A stretch of DNA of 46,344 nucleotides from an uncultured Clostridia bacterium (GTDB lineage: Bacteria > Bacillota > Clostridia > Christensenellales > UBA1242): contig CALVZQ010000009.1 in assembly GCA_944372585.1 (NCBI GenBank), positions 1 to 46,344 on the forward strand, read 5' to 3'. The position numbers were made by a program, and so were the translations under genes. Each line of letters starts with the position of its first letter. Position 1 is the stretch's first letter. This document shows, in pieces, positions 1 through 6,822 of the stretch. The notes beneath the pieces are model-generated. The model was not told where the DNA came from. It did no database searches and saw only the letters and a list, made by a program, of their open reading frames with translations.

Positions 1-1284
1 TCTTGTATGGAAAACATACCAAACACTCCAGAAGGGACACTTATGGAAACACTACTTGAAGGCTTCAATCAATATTTTAGCGAAGAACTAACGCAAAAGG
101 TCAATCGTGGACTTAGAGAAAGTTGGCTTAAAGGAAACGCAACTGGTGGGAAGAAAGTTTTTGGATATGACATTGTAAACAAAAAATATGTGATAAACGA
201 TTATGAAAAAGAGATAATCTTGAAAGTGTTTCAAATGTACGCAAGTGATTATAGAGCGAGAGTGATTGCTGAAACTTTGAATGAATTAGGCTATCACCGA
301 AACAATGGCAAAAACTTTGATGAGAAATATGTTTTATGGATACTCCACAATTCAAGATACACAGGAGTTGTTGAGCATCACGGTATAAAGTATGACAAAA
401 TCTTTCCACAAATTATTAATGATAATCTTTGGAATAAAGTTAATGCAATAAACGAAGAAAACAAATTTGCACCAAGCAGAAAGAAAGAGATTTTTGATTA
501 TATTCTCTCTGGCAAACTAATTTGTGGTGAATGTAAACACAAAATGTATGGCGAAAGTGGAACAAGTCATACAAAAGATATTCACTACTACTATGTTTGT
601 GCTTCCCGAAGAAAGAAAAGATGTCCTTGCACTATGAAGGCAATTAAAAAGCAAGTGCTTGAAGATATGGTGATAAACACAATCACTCAACTTTTAAACA
701 GTGAACAAAACATACAATTCCTAACAAATGCAATTTTTAATTATCACCAAAAGAACTCGCAAGATAATGCCAATTTAAAACTATTAGAACAAAAAAGAAA
801 AGAAACTTATAAGGCAAGTCAAAACATTTTGAAAGCCATTGAGCAAGGAATAATCACAGACTTAACCAAATCTCGCTTGCAACAACTTGAAAATGAACTT
901 GCCGAGTTAGATATTGAAATAACAAAAGAAAAGTATAGAGATAACTCGCTTTTAACAAAAGAAGAAATCGAACAATTTTTACGAAAACAAGTTTTTGAAG
1001 ATAAACAAAATATAAAAATCCGCAAACTACTTGTAAACACCTTTGTTCGAACGGTTTATCTTTACAATGATAAAGTGGTAATTCTATTTAACTACACAAG
1101 CTCACCAGATAAACCGAAATTCACAGTTGAAGAAAACACAGAAACCGAAAAGCAGATAAACTCTGCTTTATCTAATACACAGGGTTCGTGCTTATATCTC
1201 CACTCCGCACCAAGTGAGAGCAATCCGAACCGCTGGGTTGCTCTTTTTCTATTTCTTCAAAATCTTCTAAATTGTCTAGTTTAA
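1..1284 (+). CDS. Large serine recombinase Rec1, N-terminus cut by window edge
   Basis: Large serine recombinase of the integrase/transposon-resolvase type that would catalyse site-specific integration and excision of a mobile element. The reading frame is already open at base 1, so the catalytic resolvase domain lies outside the window. What remains begins at the end of that domain (ENIPNTPEG, LLEGFNQYFSEEL), followed by the recombinase domain (NRGLRESWLKG, ELGYHRNNG), then the zinc ribbon (LICGECKHKM, YYYVCASR, RCPC) and a coiled-coil region. The last about 35 residues look unnatural: from about 1232 the frame runs antisense through the end of the facing recombinase gene. The tail starts at the palindrome at 1183-1231, suggesting its own stop codon was displaced by an insertion. 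It converges on and overlaps Rec2 by 113 bp. Confidence 0.9.
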   Translation, partial: SCMENIPNTPEGTLMETLLEGFNQYFSEELTQKVNRGLRESWLKGNATGGKKVFGYDIVNKKYVINDYEKEIILKVFQMYASDYRARVIAETLNELGYHRNNGKNFDEKYVLWILHNSRYTGVVEHHGIKYDKIFPQIINDNLWNKVNAINEENKFAPSRKKEIFDYILSGKLICGECKHKMYGESGTSHTKDIHYYYVCASRRKKRCPCTMKAIKKQVLEDMVINTITQLLNSEQNIQFLTNAIFNYHQKNSQDNANLKLLEQKRKETYKASQNILKAIEQGIITDLTKSRLQQLENELAELDIEITKEKYRDNSLLTKEEIEQFLRKQVFEDKQNIKIRKLLVNTFVRTVYLYNDKVVILFNYTSSPDKPKFTVEENTETEKQINSALSNTQGSCLYLHSAPSESNPNRWVALFLFLQNLLNCLV

Positions 1285-2701
1285 TATTTTTGTTCTCATC
1301 GTCAGAAGTGTTGAAGTATATGTCAAAATAATCGTCATACAAAACAATTTTGTTCACAAACATATCAATCATTCGTTTGCAAGCGAGTTTGTCGGTTGTG
1401 TCAATGTTTTGAAAAGATAAAAACCAATTATAAACTTTGTCGGCATCAAGTGGAGTAATTGTCTTTGCTTTTTGTCTTGCAATTTTAATTTCTAAATCTT
1501 CTTTTTCTTGTTCAAGTTCGTTAAGTTTTTGATTTGTTGTTTTTGAGAATATTCCATTTGCCACTGCATTTGCTAAATTGTTGAGTTGTCTATCTATCTC
1601 TTTCATTTGTGCATTAAGAGAGTTTAACACCATATCTTTGCCGATATATTCGTTAAATATATCAGCAACTGCTTGTGATAGTTCTTTCAATTGTCTATTG
1701 TGTTTTAAAAACTCTTTTACAGCACAAACAACATAGTTTTCAATATAGTCCTTTTCAACACTCTTCTTATCGCAAGTGTGTTTTCTTTTTCTATTCACGC
1801 ATTTGTAATAATAGTGAATACCATTTCTTCCTGTTCCGCTGTCGCCAGTCATATTTGCTTTGCATTTACCACAAACAAGTTTGCCTGACAAAATAAAAGG
1901 AACTGGTGCTTTCTTTTGTGCTGCTGTGCGTTTACCTGTTTGCAAACTTTTGTTAACTCTATCAAACAATTATTCACTAATAATCGGTGGATAGATATTT
2001 GTATAAACTGTATTGTCAGCATAGACCTTTCCGCAATAATACGAACTTCGTAGCATTCTTGAAATTTGATTTATTGTCCAGTCGTTACCGTTGTTTGTCT
2101 TTATTCCTTGCTTTTTAAGTTTGGTTGCAATATCTTTCAATCTCATTCCTGAAATATAGTCATTGTAAACTTGTCTAACAATATCTGCTTGCTTTTCATT
2201 GATTTTAACAATCTTATCTTCCACCATGTATCCAAACGGAACTCGACCACCAACATACAAGCCTTTTATTCTGCTTTCTTTTCGCCCACGCTTGACTTTT
2301 TGAGATAGTTCGGCAGAATAATACTCAGCAAAACTTTCAAGCATTCCTTCAAGTATTATGCCTTCTGGTGTGTCCGAAATTTGTTCAGTGGCAGAAATAA
2401 CCTTAACACCATTGCGATTTAAAATCGCCTTATTCACAGCACTATCATGGCGAGAACGAGCAAATCTATCAAACTTATACACAAGCACATAATCAAAACC
2501 TTTCTTCTTGCTATCTCGAAGCATTCTTTGAAAGTCTGGTCTATGGTCATTTGTGCCTGTCATAGCCCTGTCGATATATGTATCCACAATCTTAATATTT
2601 TCTCGCTCAGCATATTCTTTGCAAACTCGCATTTGACCTTCTATGCTTTGCTCAGTTTGACTGTCGCTTGAATATCTCGCATAAATAACCGCTTTGTTCA
2701 T
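1172..2701 (-). pseudogene. Large serine recombinase Rec2, interrupted by one in-frame TAA
   Basis: Complete large serine recombinase apart from one nonsense codon. The N-terminal catalytic domain is intact (VIYARYSSDSQTEQS with the nucleophilic Ser near residues 11-12, then YKFDRFARSR), followed by the recombinase domain (SQKVKRGRKESRIKG, NNGNDWT). The frame stops at 1970-1972 right after PPIISE and continues in the same frame with LFDRVNKSLQ, where relatives read IISEELF or similar, so a GAA to TAA change is the simplest explanation. The C-terminal part holds the zinc ribbon (LVCGKCKANM, YYYKC, HTCDKK) and a coiled coil. The 3' end reads through the palindrome at 1183-1231. A GGTGGTGAG ribosome binding site precedes the ATG at 2701, and a TATAAT box lies further upstream. 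A TTG directly after the stop could allow reinitiation, but separate function of the halves is unlikely. Confidence 0.85.
1183..1231 (+). other. Predicted attL-like recombinase site at the Rec1/Rec2 junction
   Basis: A 49-bp imperfect palindrome with outer arms GGTTCG (1183-1188) and CGAACC (1226-1231) and core CGCACCA (1206-1212). It lies where the 3' ends of two convergent serine recombinase genes overlap, the usual place for their attachment site. The right arm read inward is GGTTCGGAT then TCACTTG, which matches the left arm of the site at 5253-5302. The left arm (GGTTCGT, TTAT, TCT) resembles the right arm of that site read inward. Confidence 0.6.
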
Positions 2702-2827
2702 TTCTCACCACCTTTTAACCAATTATACCGCTATATCTCAAAAAAGTCAGCACAAAATATAAAATTTTTGAAAAAATAATACAAAATCAGTATTTATATG
2801 ATATAATAATCCTAAGGAGATACATTT

Positions 2828-3229
2828 ATGATTGAGAATATTAATCCAACAGGGTATAAAAAAATTGGTGTTTATACACCAGCAAAGAAAATTGATTGTG
2901 GGAATTATTATTTAATTTATGTTTCCGGTATTCAAGCTCACGCTTCAAAAGAAAATAATTCAAGAGTGGACTCGGACGATATTGAAGTCCAAACACACGA
3001 AGTATTCTCGGACATTGGTGACATATTGAAATCTGCTGGCGCAAGTTTTGACGACGTTATAAAAGCAGTTATTTATGTGACCGATATGAATGAATTTGAA
3101 AAAGTTTCTAAAATAAGAGCAGAGTATTTCAAGAATTCTATGCCTGTTTCAACTCTTGTTGAAGTTAATAGAATGGTTAGAGATGGTGCTAAAATAGAAA
3201 TCGAAGTTACAGCACTTTTGAAGAAATAA
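2828..3229 (+). CDS. RidA/YjgF family reactive-intermediate deaminase
   Basis: RidA-family proteins are small trimeric cytosolic enzymes that hydrolyse reactive enamine/imine intermediates from PLP enzymes. At 133 residues this has the family's normal length. The C-terminal signature VEVNRMVRDGAKIEIEVTA keeps the Arg (R115) and Glu (E126) that line the ligand pocket in active members, and the middle contains the usual GASFDDVIKAVIYVTD stretch. AAGGAGA lies 8 bases before the ATG, and a TATAAT box is at 2802-2807. It is divergent from Rec2 and followed 18 bases later by the next gene, so the two probably form an operon. Placement inside the recombinase element marks it as cargo. Confidence 0.9.
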   Translation: MIENINPTGYKKIGVYTPAKKIDCGNYYLIYVSGIQAHASKENNSRVDSDDIEVQTHEVFSDIGDILKSAGASFDDVIKAVIYVTDMNEFEKVSKIRAEYFKNSMPVSTLVEVNRMVRDGAKIEIEVTALLKK

Positions 3230-3247
3230 TATAAGGAGAATTTAAAA

Positions 3248-3601
3248 ATGAAAAACTATGAGTTGTGGTTAAATAAATTTATGGAATCTTGGAAAAATCT
3301 TGAGGGAATTAAAACTACAGAACTGTTCTCTAAGGATGTGAAATATTACGAAACTCCAATGGGAGAGCCTTGCAAAACTTGGGAAGAAGTTGAGGGCTTG
3401 TGGCGAGTTGTAAATTACAACCAAAAAGTTCATTCATATTCATTTGAAATTCTATGCGAAACGAAAGATTTTGCAATAGTTAATTGGCAAATGGAACGCA
3501 CAATGAATGGCAATCCACAAAAGATAGATGGTATTTTTCAGATTTCATTAAATGACGAGAATAAACTTACCTATTTTAAACAGTGGCGAGCAGTTTTATA
3601 A
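3248..3601 (+). CDS. NTF2/SnoaL-like domain protein
   Basis: A 117-residue protein with the pattern of the nuclear transport factor 2/SnoaL-like cone fold: an N-terminal helix (LWLNKFMESWKN), the F..DV.YYETP segment, EEVEGLWRVVN, then paired beta strands (FEILCETKDFAIVNW, GIFQISLNDE, FKQWRAVL). Members are small binding domains or isomerase/dehydratase-like enzymes; the substrate cannot be told from sequence. A good AGGAG site precedes the ATG and the gene lies 18 bases after ridA, probably cotranscribed. No signal peptide or membrane segment is visible. Confidence 0.75.
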   Translation: MKNYELWLNKFMESWKNLEGIKTTELFSKDVKYYETPMGEPCKTWEEVEGLWRVVNYNQKVHSYSFEILCETKDFAIVNWQMERTMNGNPQKIDGIFQISLNDENKLTYFKQWRAVL

Positions 3602-3672
3602 AAAGTTGACTTTTTGTAGATTTTTAAGCAAAAAATTATGAAAATTGGTTAAATTTACAGTAAGCAGGATAA

Positions 3673-3776
3673 GGAATAGACTCAAAATCGTGTTTTTGGT
3701 CGCTAAAATGCCTATAAATAAAGGCTTTTAGACGACTCACACTGAAAAAGAAGAAGTTTCAATTTTGAGTCATTCC
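3673..3776 (+). ncRNA. Long nested hairpin, possible structured RNA or small repeat element
   Basis: Left arm 3673-3688 pairs with 3762-3776 (15 bp, one bulged A). Inside it, 3699-3713 pairs with 3722-3736 (14 bp, two single-base bulges, A-rich loop). A U5 stretch (3692-3696) can face A-rich sequence near 3744-3749. The two arms make one about 104-nt hairpin followed 13 bases later by a separate intrinsic terminator. No coding frame fits the region. It could be a small RNA, a leader for the downstream gene, or a miniature mobile repeat; I do not recognise a known family. Confidence 0.45.
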
Positions 3777-3789
3777 CCATACTAGACCC

Positions 3790-3815
3790 AAGTGGGACAC
3801 CCACTTGTCTTTTTT
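3790..3815 (+). terminator. Intrinsic terminator after structured segment
   Basis: AAGTGGG (3790-3796), loop ACA, CCCACTT (3800-3806), followed by GTCTTTTTT. A compact strong stem with a U-tract that would end the ridA/NTF2-like transcript or the structured RNA just upstream. Confidence 0.8.
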
Positions 3816-3922
3816 GTTAAAAATATGGCAAAATATTATGAAATATGTTATACTTGATTTATCCAATTTGTTAACCAAGTCCATAGGTTATTCCTCACAA
3901 AGATTTATTCTTTGGAGGAACT

Positions 3923-4177
3923 ATGAAAAACAACAAAATGGATAGTCTTGATTGTTGTAATAGTTCCTTGCAAAGCAAGAACACCGCCCGTTGCAACTTT
4001 TCCACAAACAAACTTACAATAGGTTGCTGTGAGTTTGGCAAAAAGCAAATGAAAGAAATTGCCTTTCACTTTGCTCACGACCTTATGGATTATTTTGACA
4101 ACGGCGGAGATTTGGCAAACCTGTCCGCAAAAAGTGTTTACTCACTCCTTTCGGACATATTCAAATCCAACGATTAA
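3923..4177 (+). CDS. Small Cys-rich hypothetical protein
   Basis: An 84-residue protein of unknown function. The first 36 residues hold five cysteines in the pattern CC-x11-C-x10-CC (C11, C12, C24, C35, C36), suggesting a metal site or disulfides. The remainder is predicted helical and acidic (MKEIAFHFAHDLMDYFDNGGD, LSAKSVYSLLSDIF, quoted in parts). There is a strong TTTGGAGG ribosome binding site before the ATG and a plausible -10 (TTATAC) about 70 bases upstream. It stands alone between two intrinsic terminators (3790-3815 and 4185-4221), so it is a monocistronic unit. No signal peptide is visible. Confidence 0.6.
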   Translation: MKNNKMDSLDCCNSSLQSKNTARCNFSTNKLTIGCCEFGKKQMKEIAFHFAHDLMDYFDNGGDLANLSAKSVYSLLSDIFKSND

Positions 4178-4184
4178 GACAACG

Positions 4185-4204
4185 AAGAGAGAAGTCCAAT
4201 CCAA
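4185..4204 (+). repeat. 20-nt direct repeat, copy 1
   Basis: Identical to 7916-7935. Both copies lie 60-73 bases upstream of a gene that appears to be leaderless (4277 and 7995). Confidence 0.7.
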
Positions 4205-4221
4205 GCTTCTCTCTTTTTTTG
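4185..4221 (+). terminator. Intrinsic terminator containing a 20-nt repeated sequence
   Basis: AGAGAGAAG pairs with CTTCTCTCT and is followed by a T-run. The first 20 bases, 4185-4204, recur exactly at 7916-7935, where the 3' half of the stem is degraded. Confidence 0.8.
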
Positions 4222-4241
4222 CAAAAATATGGCATTAAAGA

Positions 4242-4270
4242 TTGCAAATATTAAAATAAAAGGCTATAAT
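4242..4270 (+). promoter_or_regulatory. Promoter of DUF488 gene, leaderless geometry
   Basis: -35 TTGCAA (4242-4247), 17-base spacer, -10 TATAAT (4265-4270). The ATG at 4277 follows after exactly six bases, so transcription should start at or very near the start codon. This argues for the start at 4277 rather than an upstream in-frame ATG at 4229, which precedes the -35 box. Confidence 0.7.
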
Positions 4271-4276
4271 AAAAAT

Positions 4277-4834
4277 ATGATTTACACAATAGGTTACGCA
4301 GGTGCCACAATTGACAGATTTGTTCAAATCCTTAAAAATATGAAAATCAGTCTTTTGATTGATGTTAGGAGTATCCCTAAAAGTCAATATTTCACGGCAT
4401 TTAACAACGATCTTTTAAGCAAAACTCTCGCAAATGCTAACATAAAGTATGAAAATTGGAAAGATGAGTTTGGTGCTAGACAAGATAATTTAGACTACTA
4501 CACTGACTATATTCTTGACTATGGCAAATTTGCAAAAAGTCAGCAATTTCAATCTGGGATTTCAAAGATAAAAGAACTTGAAAATAAAGGTGAAAATATT
4601 TGCTTAATGTGTGCCGAAATTGATCCTATAAATTGTCATAGGGCTATACTATGTGGAAAAGAAATCTTTGCAAACGGCATAAATGTCACACATATAATTG
4701 CAAGGAGAAATGGCGAAACCTACTTTGAAAGTCAAGAAGGATTTGAAAATAGGCTTCTTCAAACAACAAAGGCAAACACCCTCTCCGATGCTTACCAAAA
4801 ACAAAATCAAAAAACCGGCTATAAACTAACTTAA
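4277..4834 (+). CDS. DUF488 family protein
   Basis: DUF488 proteins are small conserved proteins of poorly known function, often in accessory regions and linked with dual OB-domain proteins. The family signatures are present: IYTIGYAGATIDRF at the N-terminus, LLIDVRSIPKS, and the CAEIDPINCHR motif (C112, C120, H121, R122 counted from the start at 4277). The length of 185 residues is typical. I prefer the ATG at 4277: it gives the canonical N-terminus and lies six bases after a TATAAT box, whereas the ATG at 4229 would lie upstream of the promoter. No ribosome binding site precedes it, consistent with a leaderless message. The next gene is the relic of a dual OB-domain partner, behind a terminator at 4858-4892. 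Confidence 0.85.
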   Translation: MIYTIGYAGATIDRFVQILKNMKISLLIDVRSIPKSQYFTAFNNDLLSKTLANANIKYENWKDEFGARQDNLDYYTDYILDYGKFAKSQQFQSGISKIKELENKGENICLMCAEIDPINCHRAILCGKEIFANGINVTHIIARRNGETYFESQEGFENRLLQTTKANTLSDAYQKQNQKTGYKLT

Positions 4835-4857
4835 TTTTAAGTTGGTCAGCCACATTT

Positions 4858-4892
4858 AAAGTTAATCACTGATTGGTGTGATTAACTTTTTT
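4858..4892 (+). terminator. Intrinsic terminator after DUF488 gene
   Basis: AAAGTTAATCA pairs with TGATTAACTTT around a 10-base loop, followed by TTTTTTG. Confidence 0.85.
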
Positions 4893-4919
4893 GTTACAAA
4901 AAAATAAAAGGAGAAAAAA

Positions 4920-5105
4920 ATGAAAAAACAAATTTGCATATTAACCAAATCACTAAAAGACCATGATTATTGTGTTGCTGGAATTGATATTACAACAGGT
5001 AAATGGATAAGACTTGTAACATCAAAAGATGGCGGTGCATTCCTGCAATTCCTTATGGCGAGAATGATTTATACTATAAGTTTGTCGCAAAAATTTTTAT
5101 TTGAA
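4920..5105 (+). pseudogene. Frameshifted, truncated dual OB-domain protein relic
   Basis: The first about 40 residues (KKQICILTKSLKD, YCVAGIDITTGKWIRLV) match the start of dual OB-domain proteins, which often neighbour DUF488. At about 5040 the frame changes: in the open frame the sequence becomes unlike the family, while the +2 frame reads IPAIPYGENDLYYKFVAK before a stop near 5103. A single missing base after GGTGCA explains this. The gene is also far shorter than a full protein, so an internal deletion is likely as well. A GGAG site precedes the ATG. A good terminator at 5115-5151 survives directly after the relic. The open frame up to 5156 simply reads through that terminator. Confidence 0.65.
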
Positions 5106-5114
5106 ATTGAGAGG

Positions 5115-5151
5115 AGTTTTAATTCTTGCATTAAAACTTCTTTCTTTTTGT
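5115..5151 (+). terminator. Intrinsic terminator after the relic gene
   Basis: AGTTTTAAT (5115-5123) pairs with ATTAAAACT (5130-5138), followed by TCTTTCTTTTT. Confidence 0.75.
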
Positions 5152-5156
5152 TTTAA

Positions 5157-5567
5157 AATATAAAAAATTTATGATATAATAATTTTATAAGACAAGTTAA
5201 TTTATCTTTATTCTTAGTTTAATATAACCAACTCCAATAAATACTTGTAGTCGGTTCGGATACTTTATCACTTGTCGCACCAGAACAAGAATAAAACGAA
5301 CCTTGAAACCGAGAAATTATCTCAATCAAAGCTCGTTTTATTTTTATAAAGATTGATTTGTGATCGAAATAAGTTGTCAATCTTTCATTAACCAATCCCC
5401 AAAACCTTTCAAAGAAATGTTTTAATCATTATTGAAAGTTTTTCCTCTTCCTGTTTTCACCAAATCTAGACATTGTTGGCATAAGTTTATCAACATCAGT
5501 CCCCGTTGTTTCATAACACCGTCACGAAACAAATAGTCAACAACCTTACACACTCTTTTTAAAATTG
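5157..5567. other. Non-coding stretch with att-like site and hairpins
   Basis: No convincing gene. It holds a TATAAT box (about 5173), a 9-bp long-range pairing (TTTATTCTT near 5207 with AAGAATAAA near 5287), the att-like palindrome, a hairpin 5290-5342 with a short T-run, and a hairpin with TTGTTTC/GAAACAA near 5516-5532. On the minus strand a 68-codon open frame (5219-5425) runs through the att-like site and reads QGS at the arm, as Rec1 does. It may be the eroded 3' end of a third recombinase, but homology is not demonstrable by eye. Confidence 0.4.
5253..5302 (+). other. Predicted attR-like recombinase site
   Basis: A 50-bp counterpart of the site at 1183-1231. It has GGTTCG (5253-5258), the same 7-bp core CGCACCA (5276-5282) exactly 17 bases further on in the same orientation, and CGAACC (5297-5302). 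The inner arm GGTTCGGAT...TCACTTG is shared with the inner arm of the other site. Identical core in direct orientation with matching inner arms is what attL and attR of an integrated element should show. A hairpin with AATAAAACGA (5290-5299) pairing to TCGTTTTATT (5333-5342) overlaps its right edge. Confidence 0.6.
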
Positions 5568-6413
5568 CTAACTTTCTTCTAACATTTTTAATGTTTTGTT
5601 ATCCTTTGTTTTCCACTCGGTCCTTCCATTGGCATTTCTTCCCATTATAATAGCAGCCGCCAAAGATGGAGAAGTAAAAACATAATCTTTAACAAATGAA
5701 TAGTTTTTATCAATAATGCCATCATTTAGCAATTTATTTCTTATATTTAATAGGCTGGCTGACATGCTTTTAGACGTTGGATTAGCAATTATTGAATCTT
5801 TTAAAACAGCAAATCCATCAGATAATAAAATACCCCTTCCAGAAGCACCTCTAGCTGCATTTATATAAAACATATTCTTTGCTTTATTCTTGGAATTAAT
5901 ATTTTCCTCAATACCGTCAAAAACTTTATTTCCCAAAGTATTGACAAGGAGTTTTGTATTGTCAATAAACTCTTCTAACATCGCCAAGTCAAACTCGGCT
6001 ATGGATGAGCAAGTTGGAACAGTGTTATTGACAATTTTTGTTCTTTTTGAATCTATTGCAATTTTGTAAAATTTATTTTCCAAATATTTGACATGTGCTT
6101 TGTTTAATAAATTATCCTTACTAACGACAGCTATACAATCATTCCAATAAAACTCGTCTTTTAAATGCTGTTTTAATCTTGTCAAAACTTTTTCTGCTTC
6201 ACCAATATAAATAGTATCATTATTTTCAACATCTTTTCCAAAAAGGAAATATACCCCTGTATTTTCAGAATCACGTCTTTCTGCAAATTTCAAAAGATCT
6301 CGACGAGATATTTTATAAACTCTTCCATTCCAATTTGAAAGTTCACACATAATCATACCGTTTGGATCACCATCAAAAATCAACATTTGTATTGTCTTAT
6401 TAAAATTTTTCAT
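5568..6413 (-). CDS. GIY-YIG nuclease-like protein with DUF4357 domain
   Basis: A two-domain protein of 281 residues. The N-terminal half carries a GIY-YIG-type fold: GVYFLFG (residues 53-59), YIGEA (69-73), and the downstream Arg in VLTRLKQH (R79). The first motif is GVY rather than GIY, as common in the family. The C-terminal 70 residues match DUF4357 (GRGILLSDGFAVLKDS, SLLNIRNKLL, YVFTSPSLAAAIIMGRNANG, EWKTKD). Such proteins are frequent in accessory and defence regions and are presumed DNA-acting; the actual substrate is unknown. The start has an AGGAG box 7 bases upstream. It lies alone on the minus strand just outside the predicted recombinase element, with a TTATAC-type -10 upstream. 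Confidence 0.85.
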   Translation of the reverse strand: MKNFNKTIQMLIFDGDPNGMIMCELSNWNGRVYKISRRDLLKFAERRDSENTGVYFLFGKDVENNDTIYIGEAEKVLTRLKQHLKDEFYWNDCIAVVSKDNLLNKAHVKYLENKFYKIAIDSKRTKIVNNTVPTCSSIAEFDLAMLEEFIDNTKLLVNTLGNKVFDGIEENINSKNKAKNMFYINAARGASGRGILLSDGFAVLKDSIIANPTSKSMSASLLNIRNKLLNDGIIDKNYSFVKDYVFTSPSLAAAIIMGRNANGRTEWKTKDNKTLKMLEES

Positions 6414-6822
6414 TAAGTATACTCCTTTTTATTTAAATGAGTATAACATATTTTTACAATAATTGTATTGAAAATTGATTAGAATTTTAAGATGAAATCC
6501 CGTATGAGATTGTCCTGATACAAGTAGCGAAACCATCACACCAAAAGCACAAAGTCTTTTAAAAAAACTTTATTTTGAGATTAAGGTTTTACCTTTTTTT
6601 GCAAAAAATGTATTTCTTTTTCCTTAATTTTAGATATTTTATCAATTGTTTCACAAAAAAAGACTCTATTTTCTCATTTAGGATTGTTTTTGAATAAAGG
6701 GTAAATACACATCAAATGTGTGAAAAAAATAATTTGCTAGAATTTAGTCGTAATAAATAGTTTGTTTGTTTCTGTTTGACTTTTGAAAATCTCAATGTTA
6801 ATATTATTTTCAGGAGAGAGAA
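6414..6822. other. Divergent intergenic region, promoters only
   Basis: Separates the divergent GIY-YIG and C45-like genes. The plus-strand promoter is at 6776-6804 (TTGACT, 17-base spacer, TAATAT), with AGGAGAGAG just before the next ATG. A short AAGGT-TT-ACCTT stem followed by a T-run lies near 6584-6602. I see no gene in the remainder. Confidence 0.55.

Larger units (their letters stand above)
1206..5282. mobile_element. Predicted 4.07-kb serine-recombinase element
   Basis: The segment between the two matching palindromes, core to core 4070 bp. The recombinase gene (Rec2, broken) sits at the left end with its 3' end running into the site, as in known serine-integrase elements. Cargo: RidA, an NTF2-like protein, a structured non-coding segment, a small Cys-rich protein, a DUF488 protein and a relic dual OB-domain gene. 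Joining the cores in silico makes Rec1 read A-P-E-Q-E-stop soon after the core, so the insertion appears to have removed the natural Rec1 stop. Inference from sequence; the nonsense codon in Rec2 suggests the element is now stuck. Confidence 0.55.

Noticed and set aside
1183..5302. Reading the two palindromes as an invertible switch
   Set aside because: The cores CGCACCA are in direct, not inverted, orientation, which favours excision/integration over inversion.
5185..5345. Possible attenuator RNA (AAGAATAAA able to pair upstream or in the hairpin 5290-5342)
   Set aside because: No plus-strand gene follows for 1.5 kb, and the sequence is better explained as an attachment site.
5219..5425. 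68-codon minus-strand open frame ending in a recombinase-like tail
   Set aside because: It crosses the att-like site and may be a decayed recombinase end, but no domain is recognisable and no start signal exists, so it is not listed as a gene.
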